Assembly: GCF_009741735.1 (NCBI RefSeq)
Contig: NZ_WHOH01000003.1
Location: 186,001 to 250,000, forward strand
Origin: Lentibacillus sp. JNUCC-1
GTDB lineage: Bacteria; Bacillota; Bacilli; Bacillales; Amphibacillaceae
DNA: 64,000 nt
Direction: 5' to 3'
Below are positions 63,718 through 64,000 of this stretch, in pieces (the stretch's first letter is position 1; each line of letters starts with the position of its first letter). A program made the translations under genes and the position numbers. A model generated the notes under the pieces. That model was not told where the DNA came from. It ran no database searches and worked only from the letters and a program-made list of their open reading frames with translations.

Positions 63718-64000
63718 CTACGACTCAATTCCAAGCGATACAAGTTTCTTCTCGAGAAATTCATCCATGCCGTGGTGTCCGCCTTCTTTGCCTGTGCCCG
63801 ATTGTTTGACCCCGCCAAAAGGGGCTTCGGGAACGGCAGGGAAGACGTCGTTGACACCGATGATGCCATAATCCAGTGCCTCTGAGACTCTGATCGCCCG
63901 GCTGGTGTTTTCGGTGAAGAAATAGGCGGCCAATCCATAGTCTGTGTCATTGGCTTTTTCAATCACAGCCTGCTCATCTGAGAAGATTTGAATTGGCATG
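63718..64000 (-). CDS. Aldehyde dehydrogenase, C-terminal part (succinate/glutarate-semialdehyde type)
   Basis: The last 93 residues of an ALDH whose start lies beyond the window. The GPxxPI-type segment begins MPIQIFSDEQAVIEKANDTDYGLAAYFFT and the end reads APFGGVKQSGTGKEGGHHGMDEFLEKK, which is the GabD/DavD form (PFGG.K.SG.G.EGG..G..E). It differs from the 58255 enzyme. A glutarate-semialdehyde dehydrogenase would be the missing last step of the lysine route, but this is inferred from a fragment. Confidence 0.85.
   Translation of the reverse strand, partial: MPIQIFSDEQAVIEKANDTDYGLAAYFFTENTSRAIRVSEALDYGIIGVNDVFPAVPEAPFGGVKQSGTGKEGGHHGMDEFLEKKLVSLGIES

Overview
The window is a contiguous stretch of a low-to-mid GC Firmicute chromosome. 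Strong AGGAGG-type ribosome binding sites, TTG/GTG starts and the order pcrB-pcrA-ligA-camS and gatCAB-dgkB-rlmCD (as in Bacillus subtilis) place it in Bacillaceae. The dispersed repeats, the many acidic proteins and the sortase-anchored matrix-like protein suggest a halotolerant genus near Virgibacillus/Lentibacillus/Oceanobacillus; that last step is inference. No rRNA, tRNA or CRISPR array was seen.

Layout. 1-1.7 kb: a biofilm-type locus with a SipW-like signal peptidase, a TasA/camelysin-like protein ending in an LPXTA sortase signal, then a cyclic-di-GMP-I riboswitch in front of a 46-codon SinI-like anti-repressor. 2-9.7 kb: pcrB, pcrA (frameshifted), ligA, camS, rocA. 9.8-11.4 kb: an AT-rich RNPP-type quorum-sensing regulator with its exported peptide gene. 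11.6-18.3 kb: gatCAB, dgkB, rlmCD, dus. 18.5-20.8 kb: a DUF1385 membrane protein, an AbrB/Doc toxin-antitoxin pair and an SDR enzyme. 20.8-28.7 kb: the histidine operon hisZGDBAFI-C on the minus strand, lacking hisH, with hisJ divergent. 28.7-35.4 kb: OsmC, a preQ1-riboswitch-controlled queT, a cupin, a large-subunit KatE catalase with an altered heme pocket, and cheW-mcp. 36-38.5 kb: yidC2 behind a MifM-like leader, and ctaB. 38.7-48.2 kb: cutC, a P1 peptidase, mscL, a ccdA/thioredoxin/two-component cluster, a C45 Ntn-hydrolase and a DMT exporter. 48.4-52.6 kb: a CoA-disulfide-reductase-like enzyme and the kynUBA operon. 52.8-54.9 kb: an IS1182-type element inside a repeat cluster. 55.4-62.3 kb: a catabolic cluster (aminotransferase, TPP enzyme, aldehyde dehydrogenase, lysine 6-dehydrogenase, IclR regulator, DUF3870) that fits oxidation of lysine through 2-aminoadipate. 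62.6-64 kb: a HigBA-like toxin-antitoxin pair and the 3' end of a second aldehyde dehydrogenase.

Five genes carry reading-frame breaks at short homopolymers (pcrA, P1 peptidase, the membrane gene before ccdA, the thioredoxin, the TPP enzyme). Because pcrA is essential in relatives, sequencing error is the first explanation. Several dispersed repeat families sit between genes: two MITE-like palindromic families, a CTTGCTTATG stem-loop repeat, a GTGACAGGCACC repeat, and two arrays of ATATCGG motifs with a 21-bp period.

The most notable systems are (1) c-di-GMP riboswitch control of a SinI-like anti-repressor beside matrix genes, (2) a MifM-like arrest leader with an SD-sequestering hairpin before yidC2, (3) the RNPP regulator/peptide pair, (4) the candidate lysine-to-glutarate cluster, (5) the his operon without hisH, and (6) the KatE homologue without the distal asparagine.
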